DNA from: Peribacillus faecalis
GTDB taxonomy: Bacteria; Bacillota; Bacilli; Bacillales; DSM-1321
Direction: 5' to 3'
Assembly (NCBI RefSeq): GCF_014712675.1
Contig: NZ_JACXSI010000014.1
Location: forward strand, 1 to 64,000
Length of the DNA: 64,000 bases
This document shows, piece by piece, positions 1 through 7,926 of the stretch. The notes beneath the pieces were generated by a model that was not told the origin of the DNA, searched no databases, and saw only the letters and a program-made list of their open reading frames with translations. The translations under genes and the position numbers were made by a program. The number at the start of each line of letters is the position of its first letter. The stretch's first letter is position 1.

Positions 1-23
1 ATTATCGGGGTCAATGGAACTTG

Positions 24-59
24 AAAAAGCTGCCGCCTGCAAAATACAGACAGCAGCTT
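24..59 (-). terminator. Terminator downstream of thiT
   Basis: Read on the minus strand, AAGCTGC and GCAGCTT pair around a loop and are followed by a run of five T. It lies about 75 bases past the thiT stop codon. Confidence 0.7.
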
Positions 60-137
60 CAAGAAGTTGCCTAGTTTTTTTCAAAATGTCCTTTACAAAG
101 GGTACACTTTACAAGTATCTGCCAGCTTTCATTTTAT

Positions 138-716
138 TTATGCCGCTTTGCGCAGCAGTACTCTCGAAGCCGCTCCATATAAAGCGACAACTACAACACC
201 GCTAATGATTGCGCTTGGAAGCATGTATGATCCGTTATATAAGAAGGAGTACAAAGCAATTGGCTGATCTTCGGGCGCATACATACCGAAGAAAATAATA
301 CCTGTTGCAAAGTGACAGAGGAACCGTAGCATACTGCCCAACAATATTCCCGTTACCATATAAGCATTCGCCACCGTTTTCTCGCCTCCCTCAAAACGTT
401 GCTGCACTTTTTTTGCAAATACACCTGCAAAACCTACAACTGTGAAAGCTACAAAATAATCGATAAATGCTTGTACTGGCGTCGCAATCCATGGTTGCGT
501 CACTACAAGCTGTAATGCCCCCAATAGTAAGCCTGTCGTTAAACCACCTTTTAATCCCCAGCGAAAAGCCATTATAAAAATCGGAACCATCGCAATCGAA
601 ACAGAACCACCTTGAGGCCAAATACGCAAAGAAATTATGCTGGACACATAATCAAGCAGCACAGCCAATGCAGCAAAAACAGCTACTTCAACTAAAAACA
701 AAGTCTTTCTTTTCAC
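138..716 (-). CDS. thiT: Energy-coupled thiamine transporter ThiT
   Basis: This is the 192-aa S-component of an ECF vitamin transporter. It binds thiamine in the membrane and works with the shared EcfA/EcfA'/EcfT module, which is not in this window. The protein has about six hydrophobic segments and the ThiT-like features RIWPQGGS near residue 32 and a W-rich middle (QPWIATPVQAFIDY). The length fits the family. A GGAGGAGG ribosome site lies just upstream of the ATG. A TPP riboswitch with a terminator stands in the leader, so the gene should be switched off when thiamine pyrophosphate is plentiful. A terminator follows the gene, so it appears monocistronic. Confidence 0.93.
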   Translation of the reverse strand: MKRKTLFLVEVAVFAALAVLLDYVSSIISLRIWPQGGSVSIAMVPIFIMAFRWGLKGGLTTGLLLGALQLVVTQPWIATPVQAFIDYFVAFTVVGFAGVFAKKVQQRFEGGEKTVANAYMVTGILLGSMLRFLCHFATGIIFFGMYAPEDQPIALYSFLYNGSYMLPSAIISGVVVVALYGAASRVLLRKAA

Positions 717-791
717 TAGATACTCCTCCTCCTAAGAAGGAAGCTCACACTTAAAGATACGAACGACTCCCCTTCACCGCTTTTTCAACGC

Positions 792-836
792 AAAAAAGCA
801 ATGAAGGGACGGAATTGGATGCCCAAACATTGCTTT
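792..836 (-). terminator. Riboswitch expression-platform terminator
   Basis: On the minus strand AAAGCAATG pairs with CATTGCTTT, with an inner GGG/CCC pairing, followed by a T run. It sits between the TPP aptamer and thiT, so it is the likely transcription-stop arm of the switch. Confidence 0.85.
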
Positions 837-844
837 ATCCAAAA

Positions 845-927
845 CCACATCCCTGCGCTGGCATTAACCAACAGGTTCAGAGGGTCAGAACTCTTTCGTT
901 CACTCTCAGCAAAAGCTCCCCTTGTGG
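845..927 (-). promoter_or_regulatory. TPP riboswitch (THI element) controlling thiT
   Basis: The minus strand carries the THI-box landmarks in order: a CCACA/TGTGG closing stem, GGGGAGC, CTGAGAG, ACCCTCTGAACCTG and TTAATGCCAGCGCAGGGA. These are the conserved pyrimidine- and pyrophosphate-sensing parts of the TPP aptamer. It lies 5' of thiT and is followed by an intrinsic terminator. Bases 930-1146 beyond it hold only the divergent promoter regions. Confidence 0.96.
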
Positions 928-1146
928 AAATTATTAATTAATATATATATCTACTTTACTATTAGCCGGTCAGACAATCAACTTTTAAGTAAAACTTTCC
1001 TATACACAACTTATTTTATGCCCCGCAATAGAAGTGAAACCGTACAATTGTTATGTAGGGATAACACAATTTTTCTCTAGACACACACGATTTTCATCTG
1101 ATATCTTTATTTATCATTACTTTCATAACCTTCTGGAGGTGTCGTT

Positions 1147-2046
1147 TTGAGCCACGATAAAACCCTTGAAAACCTTGCCCAAAAAGGAGCCTGGGTTAGT
1201 ATTTTCGCATACCTTTTTATGTCAACTATTAAACTATCATTCGGCTATTTCGGTCATTCCGAAGCTTTAGTTGCGGATGGATTAAATAATACAACCGATA
1301 TTATTGCCTCTGTTGCGGTATTAATTGGCTTGAAAATATCCGTCAAACCGCCTGATCAAGATCATCTGTATGGACATACGAGAGCAGAAACAGTCGCATC
1401 CTTAATCGCTGCCTTTATTATGATCAGCGTCGGTCTGACCGTAATTCTTCAGGCAATTGAATCTTTAATTACACCAAAGGTTGAAAGCCCTACCACTTTT
1501 ACGGCAATAGCCGCCATTTTTTCAGCTCTATTCATGTTCGGCATTTATAACTATAATCGTTTGTTAAGCAAAAAAACGAATAATGCCTCGCTTGCTGCTG
1601 TCGCAAAGGACAATTTATCGGATGCTCTTGTCAGTATCGGTGCATTCATTGGAATTGTCGGCACTTGGATCGGATTGCCTTGGCTTGACCCATTGGCCGC
1701 TTTTGCTGTCGGCTTTGTTATTTGCAAAACAGCTTGGGATATTTTTAAAGAAGCCTCACACAGTTTGACTGACGGTTTCGATGAAGAGCTATTAGAAGAT
1801 ATAAGCGAGACAATCTCATCTACACCCGGCGTTTTAAATATTGAAGACGTGAAGGGGCGTATGCATGGTAATGATGTTTTAGTTGAAGCCACTATACAAG
1901 TAGAAGGTTCGCTGAATGTCATCGAAAGCCACCACATATCGGATGAAGTGGAACATAATCTCCATGACCAGCTCGGAATCCGTTACGTGACTATCCATGT
2001 GGAGCCTTATCTTCCGCACACCAAAAACGGTGCCAAAAAAGATTAA
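1147..2046 (+). CDS. Cation diffusion facilitator (CDF) metal exporter
   Basis: This is a proton-coupled exporter of divalent metals such as Zn, Co, Fe or Mn. The 299-aa protein has about six membrane helices. The metal-site pattern ADGLNNTTD lies in helix 2 and DNLSD in helix 5, followed by a cytoplasmic C-terminal domain (residues 215-290). Asp/Asn rather than His at the helix-2 site suggests that it is not a strict Zn exporter; this is inference. The start is TTG, set by a GGAGGTG site 7 bases upstream. It is a single gene followed by repeat copy A. Confidence 0.88.
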   Translation: MSHDKTLENLAQKGAWVSIFAYLFMSTIKLSFGYFGHSEALVADGLNNTTDIIASVAVLIGLKISVKPPDQDHLYGHTRAETVASLIAAFIMISVGLTVILQAIESLITPKVESPTTFTAIAAIFSALFMFGIYNYNRLLSKKTNNASLAAVAKDNLSDALVSIGAFIGIVGTWIGLPWLDPLAAFAVGFVICKTAWDIFKEASHSLTDGFDEELLEDISETISSTPGVLNIEDVKGRMHGNDVLVEATIQVEGSLNVIESHHISDEVEHNLHDQLGIRYVTIHVEPYLPHTKNGAKKD

Positions 2047-2155
2047 TTGATTCACTTATCTTTTTAGCACTTTTTTTATTTTCACAAAATCATTGATTTT
2101 CTTTTTGCACATAAAGGTGTAAAATTATTAATATCCATAATATGTAATTTTTTTA

Positions 2156-2498
2156 AAAAACCGTTACCGGTCCTTTTACTCCTTGATACCTCATCAATGA
2201 AAAAGGAGCCATGCGGGAACCGAAATGCGGAAGAGGCCCGTTCAGCCCCGACCAGCATAAGACGAATCATGCAGGAAATTGTAAAGTTTCCGGAGTGATT
2301 GGGCTTATGACCTCGAGGGCTGGCCGCTGCAGCTAGACAAGAACTGAAAAGGAACAGCGACTAAGAGCGCTACGTCCGCATGTCTTCGTCGCTGTGACTC
2401 TCATCGTGAGAGCCCCGCACGAGAAACCCGGTTTTGGTTTCTTGAGTGTGGTGGCTTAGGACCTAGCATGGCAGGTATAAGGTTAGACAGCAATCTAA
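2156..2498 (+). ncRNA. Structured repeat RNA, copy A (long form)
   Basis: This copy has the family start AAAAAACCGTTACCGG, a stem tccttttac/tgaaaaagga, and then CATGCGGGAA. Next comes a roughly 110-base insert resembling the Bacillaceae GCGGAAG repeat (CCCCGACCAGCATAAGACGA ... CTTATGACCTCGAGGGCTGG). After that is the accessory hairpin module AGCGAC/GTCGCT with a CTCTC/GAGAG hairpin, then AGAAACC/GGTTTCT, CTTAG, GCATGGCAGGTATAAGG and the terminal TTAGA/TCTAA hairpin. No ORF fits. It begins 109 bases after the CDF gene and reads the same way. Confidence 0.75.
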
Positions 2499-2523
2499 AT
2501 TTGAAAGTTTACTTTCTTATATT

Positions 2524-2550
2524 TTTCAAAAACCGTTAATGTTTTTGAAA
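2524..2550 (+). repeat. Perfect 10-bp hairpin in kinase leader
   Basis: TTTCAAAAAC and GTTTTTGAAA pair perfectly around a 7-base loop, 28 bases before the kinase ATG. The loop side reads AAAAACCGTTA, like the 5' end of the structured repeat family, so it may be a relic. No U tract follows, so I do not call it a terminator. Confidence 0.55.
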
Positions 2551-2578
2551 GTCTATTCCTAACTGGAGGAAATGTTTT

Positions 2579-3682
2579 ATGCAAAATAAGATTGTCGAGC
2601 TATTATTGCTGCAAAAAGATGAGATTCTCGACTTCTTGAGAAAGCAAATGAATATATCAGCCAACGATAAATGTAAAGATAAAAAGATTGAGAATATCGC
2701 TCTAATCCTTAATATATATATTGATTCGCTAACAAAAAACGAATGTGATTTTAAAACTTCCATGAAAGCAATTTCCTCTAAGATTGCCAAAGAAAAAATT
2801 ACAACTGATTTGCATCTGAATGAATTCATTAAAAAGATGAACCTGCTGAGAGATGCAATTTTATTTTTGATTGAACATAATTTAGGTTGTTCATCTGAAA
2901 TTGAACAATCCGTTAAATCTATTTTGAAAGCTCATGATACCTTATTAGACCAAACGGTATCAGAATATATTCAAATTAAAGTGCAATTAGAAATACAAGA
3001 AAAAGAGCAGATTTCAGAGGCACATCAAGAACGTCTTATTATGCTCGGGCAAATGACCTCCACTTTTGTACATGAAATCCGCAATCCGCTTACATCCATT
3101 AAAGGTTTTGTCCAATTGCTGAAAGCTGAATATCCTAATCTAAAGTATTTAGACATCATTTCAGATGAAATTAAGCAGTTGAATGACCGCCTAACATTAT
3201 TTCTTGCTTTTTCTAAAAAAGAACAAGAGAACATCGAGCCTACTAAATATGCTTTAAAAGATTTGATCCATGAAATTGAAACATTTCTTTATCCAAGCTT
3301 TGTATTTAAAAATATTAAGGTTATTACAGACATCGACGAGACTATTTGCATAACGGTTCATCGCGAAGAATTCAGACAAGTGCTGTTGAATATCCTGTTA
3401 AATGCACTAGATGCTTTAGAGCATTCAGCTAATCCTCATATCATGATTGAAAGCAAAATAAGTTATGATGAGGCAATTGAAATTAAGATTGCCAATAACG
3501 GTCCCAAAATCAGTGACGAACTGATTTCAGAGATTTTCAGACCGTTCACGACCACTAAAAAAGCCGGCACCGGCATCGGTCTTTTTGTATGCAATCAAAT
3601 AGTCGAAAAGAACCGTGGCACTCTTTCATGCTCTTCGACGGATGATTGGACTACATTCGTTATTACGCTACCTAAGACTTAA
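2579..3682 (+). CDS. HisK_N-type sensor histidine kinase (sporulation-type)
   Basis: This is a 367-aa cytoplasmic kinase with no membrane segment. Residues 1-130 resemble the helical HisK_N domain seen in orphan Bacillus kinases that feed phosphate into or out of the Spo0F relay. The phosphoacceptor His165 lies in VHEIRNPLTSIKGF. The ATPase domain has an N box (LLNILLNALDAL), then NNGPKI and GTGIGLFVC. There is no partner response regulator beside it, which fits an orphan phosphorelay kinase; that role is inferred. The ribosome site is GGAGGAA. Confidence 0.82.
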   Translation: MQNKIVELLLLQKDEILDFLRKQMNISANDKCKDKKIENIALILNIYIDSLTKNECDFKTSMKAISSKIAKEKITTDLHLNEFIKKMNLLRDAILFLIEHNLGCSSEIEQSVKSILKAHDTLLDQTVSEYIQIKVQLEIQEKEQISEAHQERLIMLGQMTSTFVHEIRNPLTSIKGFVQLLKAEYPNLKYLDIISDEIKQLNDRLTLFLAFSKKEQENIEPTKYALKDLIHEIETFLYPSFVFKNIKVITDIDETICITVHREEFRQVLLNILLNALDALEHSANPHIMIESKISYDEAIEIKIANNGPKISDELISEIFRPFTTTKKAGTGIGLFVCNQIVEKNRGTLSCSSTDDWTTFVITLPKT

Positions 3683-3697
3683 CGAAAGTTTTTTCAT

Positions 3698-4609
3698 TCA
3701 ATGAATAGCTTTCTTTTTAAATCTTCCGCCCCTGACTTCGGCAATTGATCCGACTGCCAGAAAAGCATCCGGATCAATTTCTTCTATGATGGATTTTAGT
3801 TTTGCTTCTTCCAGACGGGTAATCACGCAAAAAATGACATTTTTATATTCACCGGTGTAAGCACCCTCGCCTGACAAGTAAGTGACACCGCGTCCAAGTC
3901 TTGCTAAAATTGCTTCACCAATTGCTTTATAGTGTTCACTTATGATCCATGCCGATTTCGATTCATCCAAGCCTAATATGACGATATCAATTGTTTTAAA
4001 GGCAACAAAGTATGCAAGCAATGAATACATTGCACGATCCCAGCTATAAATAAAACCGGCTGCACCCAATATAAAAACATTGATAAACATAATTATTTCT
4101 CCTACCGAGAACGGAAGTCTTTTGTTGAATAATATCGCCAGGATCTCTGTGCCATCTAGCGAGCCACCAAAACGAATCACCAGCCCGACTCCTATTCCTA
4201 ACACGATGCCGCCAAAGACGCTAGCAAGTAAAACATCATCTGTCACATTCGGCGCATTATGCAAAAGAAAAATAAAAATCGACAGAGAGGTGATTCCAAA
4301 CAAAGTGGAGATTGAAAATGTCTTCCCCATATGCTTATAACCTAAAAAAAAGAACGGAAGGTTCAAAGCAAATATAAACATCCCTAAATCGATACCTGTT
4401 TTATACGAAAGCATAATTGAAACACCTGTAATTCCGCCATCGATCACGTGATTCGGCACAAGAAACATTTCCAGACCGATTGCCATCATAAGAGCGCCCA
4501 GCAAAATAAAAAATGCTCTTTTCGCGATTTGTCCTTTACTTAGTTGTTTATGCTTAGCTGTCTGCATCATTTTAACTTGCAAGTCTTTTTCTCCGACTCT
4601 TTCGAGCAT
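3698..4609 (-). CDS. YitT family membrane protein
   Basis: This is a 303-aa protein with about five membrane helices in the first 200 residues (YitT_membrane) and a C-terminal DUF2179 domain (residues 215-295). Bacillus genomes carry many paralogues and the function is not settled. The sequence has the family pattern GGITGVSIML near residue 58 and GGSLDGTEI near residue 148. The start has AAGGGTGA upstream. It converges with the kinase, leaving only 15 bases between them. Confidence 0.88.
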   Translation of the reverse strand: MLERVGEKDLQVKMMQTAKHKQLSKGQIAKRAFFILLGALMMAIGLEMFLVPNHVIDGGITGVSIMLSYKTGIDLGMFIFALNLPFFFLGYKHMGKTFSISTLFGITSLSIFIFLLHNAPNVTDDVLLASVFGGIVLGIGVGLVIRFGGSLDGTEILAILFNKRLPFSVGEIIMFINVFILGAAGFIYSWDRAMYSLLAYFVAFKTIDIVILGLDESKSAWIISEHYKAIGEAILARLGRGVTYLSGEGAYTGEYKNVIFCVITRLEEAKLKSIIEEIDPDAFLAVGSIAEVRGGRFKKKAIH

Positions 4610-4740
4610 AACTTCACCCTTCCTTCTATAAAAGCAAATGTTATACTAACCATTTTTTACAAAATGTATGCATTTTCAGCGAATTTGTAGATTTTTCCGC
4701 AAATTTTTTATATTAATTCCTTAAACAACAAAATGTCCGT

Positions 4741-4769
4741 TTGACTAGAAGTTCCGGATTTTCTATAAT
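4741..4769 (+). promoter_or_regulatory. SigA promoter of CNNM gene 1
   Basis: TTGACT and TATAAT are separated by exactly 17 bases. The expected transcription start is near 4776, which gives a leader of about 170 bases before the coding region. Confidence 0.8.
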
Positions 4770-4775
4770 TATCTT

Positions 4776-4949
4776 AATCTACACTTTTAACGAGGTGATG
4801 CAAGTGGGGCATTCGTAGTTTACAACACTCATCCTTGCCTTATCACTACGTATAAAGCAAAGATGAATCCGCACATATAACAAACGTAGATTCACAAATC
4901 TTGGGAGGTGACTCCTTACTCGTCCGATAGACGGGATAAGGAAATTTAT
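4776..4949 (+). promoter_or_regulatory. Long leader with alternative base pairings
   Basis: GTGAT-GCAAG (4795-4804) pairs with CTTGC-ctt-ATCAC (4834-4846). CTACG (4846-4850) can pair with CGTAG at 4814-4818 or with CGTAG at 4885-4889. TGAATC (4864-4869) pairs with GATTCA (4889-4894), next to AAGAT/ATCTT. The ribosome site GGAG can pair with CTCC straight after it. Mutually exclusive pairings ending at the ribosome site suggest a regulatory RNA. It does not match the M-box. Confidence 0.5.
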
Positions 4950-6332
4950 TTGGACATATTAAGCTTGGTTATTTTGGCACTGTTAATTGCTTTAACAGCA
5001 TTTTTCGTAGCCACAGAATTTGCCATAGTAAAAGTACGAAGCACAAGAATCGATCAGCTTGCAGAAGAAGGAAAAGCAGGAGCAATTGCTGCAAAAAAAG
5101 TTATAACGCATTTAGATGAATATTTATCAGCCTGCCAATTAGGGATTACCGTAACATCTCTTGGACTGGGCTGGATCGGGGAACCGGCTGTGGCCAGCGT
5201 CTTAGAACCTCTTTTAATCAAAATGAGCGTTCCGGAATCAGCCACTCATGTAATTTCATTCATTGTTGCGTTCTCACTTGTAACGTATTTACACGTTGTA
5301 ATCGGAGAATTGGCGCCAAAAACATTTGCCATTCATAAAGCGGAGACTATTTCAATGCTTGTTGCCCGCCCGATTATCCTATTCTACAAGGTTATGTTTC
5401 CGTTCATTTGGGCATTGAATGGATCTGCGCGACTTGTGACAAAAATGTTCGGCCTGAAACCAGCTTCAGAAGGCGAATTGGCTCATACTGAGGAAGAACT
5501 GCGAATTATTCTGTCTGATAGCTTTAAAAGCGGTGAAATTAACCAATCCGAATTCAAATATGTGAATAAAATTTTTGAATTCGACGATCGTATTGCAAAA
5601 GAGATAATGGTGCCGCGTACAGAAGTGGTCACTTTATCTGTGGATGATTCTTTAGAACATGCTTTTACCGTAGTAAGAGAAGAGCGTTTTACACGTTATC
5701 CAATTATTGACGGAGATAAAGACCATATTCTCGGCATGATTAATGTGAAAGAACTTTTCACATATATGCTCACAGCAGATGATTATAAAGATTTAACATT
5801 AGAACCACTCGTTCGACCAATCATTCGCATTATCGATACAGTTCCGATTCAGGAGTTGCTGATGAAAATGCAAAAGGAACGTATTCATATGGCCATCTTG
5901 ATGGATGAATACGGCGGTACATCCGGTTTAGTGACAGTTGAAGATATTTTAGAAGAAATCGTCGGCGAGATTCAGGATGAATTCGATTCTGATGAAATTG
6001 AAGAAATCCGTAAAATCTCTGAAGATCATTACATTATTGATGCAAAAGTTCTTGTAAGCCAAGTTAACGATTTGCTCGGTCTTCAAATAGATGATGAGGA
6101 TGTCGATACAATCGGCGGCTGGATTTTCACAGAAGATTATGAAGTCAAGCAAGGCGATTGCATCACGCACGAAAACTATCACTTTACTATTCTGGAAATG
6201 GAAGAACATCATATAAAATATATTGAAGTAACAAAAATTGCGGACGAAGAAGCTCCGGCTGAACCGGCTCAACAAAAAGTTTCTGAAAAAGATGATTCTG
6301 TCAAAACAGTTCACGAAACTGCTCATGCTTAA
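4950..6332 (+). CDS. CorC/HlyC (CNNM-type) transporter paralogue 1
   Basis: This is a polytopic membrane protein of the CNNM/CorC class, linked to Mg2+ or Co2+ export and tolerance. It has a DUF21 domain with about four helices (first 190 residues), two CBS domains (roughly 205-330, with IMVPRTEV and MDEYGGTSGLVT) and a CorC_HlyC C-terminal domain. I prefer the TTG at 4950, with AAGGA 7 bases upstream. It then aligns with the start of the paralogue at 9.5 kb. A GTG at 4908 is also open but overlaps the GGAGGTG site. An acidic tail rich in E, P and A ends the protein. It is probably controlled by the long leader. Confidence 0.85.
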   Translation: MDILSLVILALLIALTAFFVATEFAIVKVRSTRIDQLAEEGKAGAIAAKKVITHLDEYLSACQLGITVTSLGLGWIGEPAVASVLEPLLIKMSVPESATHVISFIVAFSLVTYLHVVIGELAPKTFAIHKAETISMLVARPIILFYKVMFPFIWALNGSARLVTKMFGLKPASEGELAHTEEELRIILSDSFKSGEINQSEFKYVNKIFEFDDRIAKEIMVPRTEVVTLSVDDSLEHAFTVVREERFTRYPIIDGDKDHILGMINVKELFTYMLTADDYKDLTLEPLVRPIIRIIDTVPIQELLMKMQKERIHMAILMDEYGGTSGLVTVEDILEEIVGEIQDEFDSDEIEEIRKISEDHYIIDAKVLVSQVNDLLGLQIDDEDVDTIGGWIFTEDYEVKQGDCITHENYHFTILEMEEHHIKYIEVTKIADEEAPAEPAQQKVSEKDDSVKTVHETAHA

Positions 6333-6334
6333 AG

Positions 6335-6508
6335 AAAAACCGTCACCGATCCTTTTTCATCATGTATATGCTACTGAGATTCACTTCGATGAAAAAGGAG
6401 ACATGCGGGAGGACTAAGATGAATCGCACGAGAAACCCGGTTTTGGTTTCTTGGGGGAGGCAGCTTAGGCCCGAGCATGGCAGGTGTAAGGTTAGACAGC
6501 TATTCAAG
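6335..6508 (+). ncRNA. Structured repeat RNA, copy B (short form)
   Basis: It starts 2 bases after the stop codon of the CNNM gene. Stems in order are TCCTTTTTCATC/GATGAAAAAGGA, CATGC/GCATG, CTAAG/CTTAG and AGAAACC/GGTTTCT, then GGCAGGTGTAAGG and TTAGA. This is the simplest complete copy, about 175 bases. No accessory module is present. Confidence 0.78.
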
Positions 6509-6612
6509 TCTCTTAAAAAGGGAACAAAAGCTTAAGCCCCCCGCTAGAGCTGGATGTCGCTACTCTTCTATAAACTTATATGCAATTTAGATTTTCATAA
6601 TTTCTACAGAAC

Positions 6613-6640
6613 AAAAAACCGCCATTCCGGCGGTTTTTTT
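6613..6640 (+). terminator. Intrinsic terminator
   Basis: AAAAAACCGCC and GGCGGTTTTTT form a strong stem with a T tract. It is the likely end of the CNNM transcript after repeat copy B. The bases between, 6529-6560, look like a deleted scrap of the GCGGAAG repeat (ACAAAAGC ... GAGCTGGA). Confidence 0.85.
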
Positions 6641-6718
6641 ATTTATACCTGCATGTTATCGCCAATCGAAGACCATACTACTTTATAACCCTTATATCAG
6701 CCAAAGGAGAAAGCCCAG

Positions 6719-6856
6719 ATGAAGTACATTGAAATCTGCCAGCAATGCCGCGGAAAAGGGAAAATTCCTTTTCTCCAATTCTTTTCAAGAAATTGCTCTT
6801 CTTGCAAAGGAAAAGGAAGAACCGTCACGATTCTCCCTTCCAAACATCTCCCTTAA
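6719..6856 (+). CDS. 45-aa protein with two DnaJ-type CxxCxGxG motifs
   Basis: This small ORF has an AAAGGAGA ribosome site 8 bases before its ATG and an intrinsic terminator straddling its stop codon. The protein carries CQQCRGKGK at residues 7-15 and CSSCKGKGR at 26-34. That is a pair of DnaJ-style zinc-binding half-sites, enough to bind one Zn2+. There is no J domain. Function is unknown; a chaperone-like or redox zinc finger is a guess. The start, ribosome site and terminator together make it a convincing gene despite its size. Confidence 0.75.
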   Translation: MKYIEICQQCRGKGKIPFLQFFSRNCSSCKGKGRTVTILPSKHLP

Positions 6857-6884
6857 AGGTGCCGGACATCTGCACCTTTTTTTA
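6855..6884 (+). terminator. Terminator of the small zinc-finger gene
   Basis: AAAGGTGC pairs with GCACCTTT, followed by a run of seven T. It overlaps the stop codon. Confidence 0.85.
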
Positions 6885-6902
6885 TTTGAACCTGATTGGC
6901 AG

Positions 6903-7066
6903 CTTCCGCTTTTTTCTCCGTCCAGCTCCAGCGCCCAGCACCTATTGCCCTTCAGCAACCTCCCTTCGATAAGTCAACATCGAATCACTTTCGTTCTTCG
7001 TGTTTCCTATATCTTGGTCGGCGGCCTCCAGTTCATACGGTGCTAACCGGGCGCTTCCGCTTTTGT
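6903..7066 (-). repeat. Bacillaceae GCGGAAG intergenic repeat
   Basis: On the minus strand it starts ACAAAAGCGGAAGCGCCCGG and ends GAGCTGGACGGAG ... AAAGCGGAAG. This is a repeat layout I recognise from many Bacillaceae intergenic regions. It fills the gap between the small zinc-finger gene and uppP. Its two ends are inverted relative to each other (CTTCCGCT near each end), so it is probably a MITE-like element. Confidence 0.65.
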
Positions 7067-7849
7067 TTATAGCTTCCCAGTAAATTGCAGAACCAATATA
7101 AGACCGCCAAGCAGCCAAACATACACAGCAAAAACCTTTAAAGAATGTTTCTTTAAATATTGAATCATCCACTTCACGGCAATATAACCGAAGATTGCCG
7201 ATGATAGAATTCCTACAGCAAGAGATGAGAGCGCGATTTGTTCCCCTTGCCCATCAAGTAAATCCCCTAATTGCAGCACTATTGCTCCTACAATTGCCGG
7301 AGTTGACAAAAGGAATGAGAAATAAGCTGCCGTCTCACGGTCTAGCTTTCTGATAAGCGCTGCCGCAATCGTAAATCCCGATCTCGATAACGCCGGGAAA
7401 ATGGCTGCCGCTTGAAAGCTGCCAATAAAGAGAGCATCACCGTAACCAATGTCCTCCATCTTTCTCCTGCCTTGCTGAATCGTTTCCGCATACCAAAGCA
7501 AACACCCCGTCAGCAAAAACTCCCAACCGATTGTCGCACCTGTCTTAGATATGCCGTCAAAATAATCTTTAAAAGCAAGCCCTACTATAACCGCCGGAAT
7601 CGTTCCGATGACAAGTAACCATGTCAGCTTGCCGAAAGGATTCTTTAAGATTTTAATAAATTCATCCTTATAAAACACAAAAACCGCTAACAATGTCCCG
7701 ATATGAAGCATAGTATCAAGCAACAATCCGGCTTCATTAAGATTAAACAGATTCCTCCCCAAATATAGATGACCTGTGCTGCTAATCGGCAAAAACTCTG
7801 TCAATCCTTGAATCAAGCCTAATATAAACGCTTCGATTTTACCCAGCAT
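7067..7849 (-). CDS. uppP: Undecaprenyl-diphosphatase UppP (BacA)
   Basis: This enzyme recycles the cell-wall carrier lipid by removing a phosphate from undecaprenyl pyrophosphate at the outer face of the membrane; overexpression is known to give bacitracin resistance. It is a 260-aa polytopic protein. The active-site motifs are GLTEFLPISSTGHL near residue 14 and FPALSRSGFTIAA near residue 150. I start it at the ATG with AAAGGA 8 bases upstream, six codons inside a longer GTG frame. It is monocistronic. Confidence 0.93.
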   Translation of the reverse strand: MLGKIEAFILGLIQGLTEFLPISSTGHLYLGRNLFNLNEAGLLLDTMLHIGTLLAVFVFYKDEFIKILKNPFGKLTWLLVIGTIPAVIVGLAFKDYFDGISKTGATIGWEFLLTGCLLWYAETIQQGRRKMEDIGYGDALFIGSFQAAAIFPALSRSGFTIAAALIRKLDRETAAYFSFLLSTPAIVGAIVLQLGDLLDGQGEQIALSSLAVGILSSAIFGYIAVKWMIQYLKKHSLKVFAVYVWLLGGLILVLQFTGKL

Positions 7850-7926
7850 ATGCCCCGTCCTTTGCACGCTATTTTTGGAAACGGGCTAGTTTTTAACTGT
7901 AGGGTGCGATGATAGTTGAGCCCTCA

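Noticed and set aside
2156-2498. Group II or group I intron
   Set aside because: There is no recognisable domain V or P/Q/R/S core, no intron-encoded protein and no interrupted gene.
4776-4949. M-box magnesium riboswitch
   Set aside because: The conserved M-box core is not present, although the leader is clearly folded.
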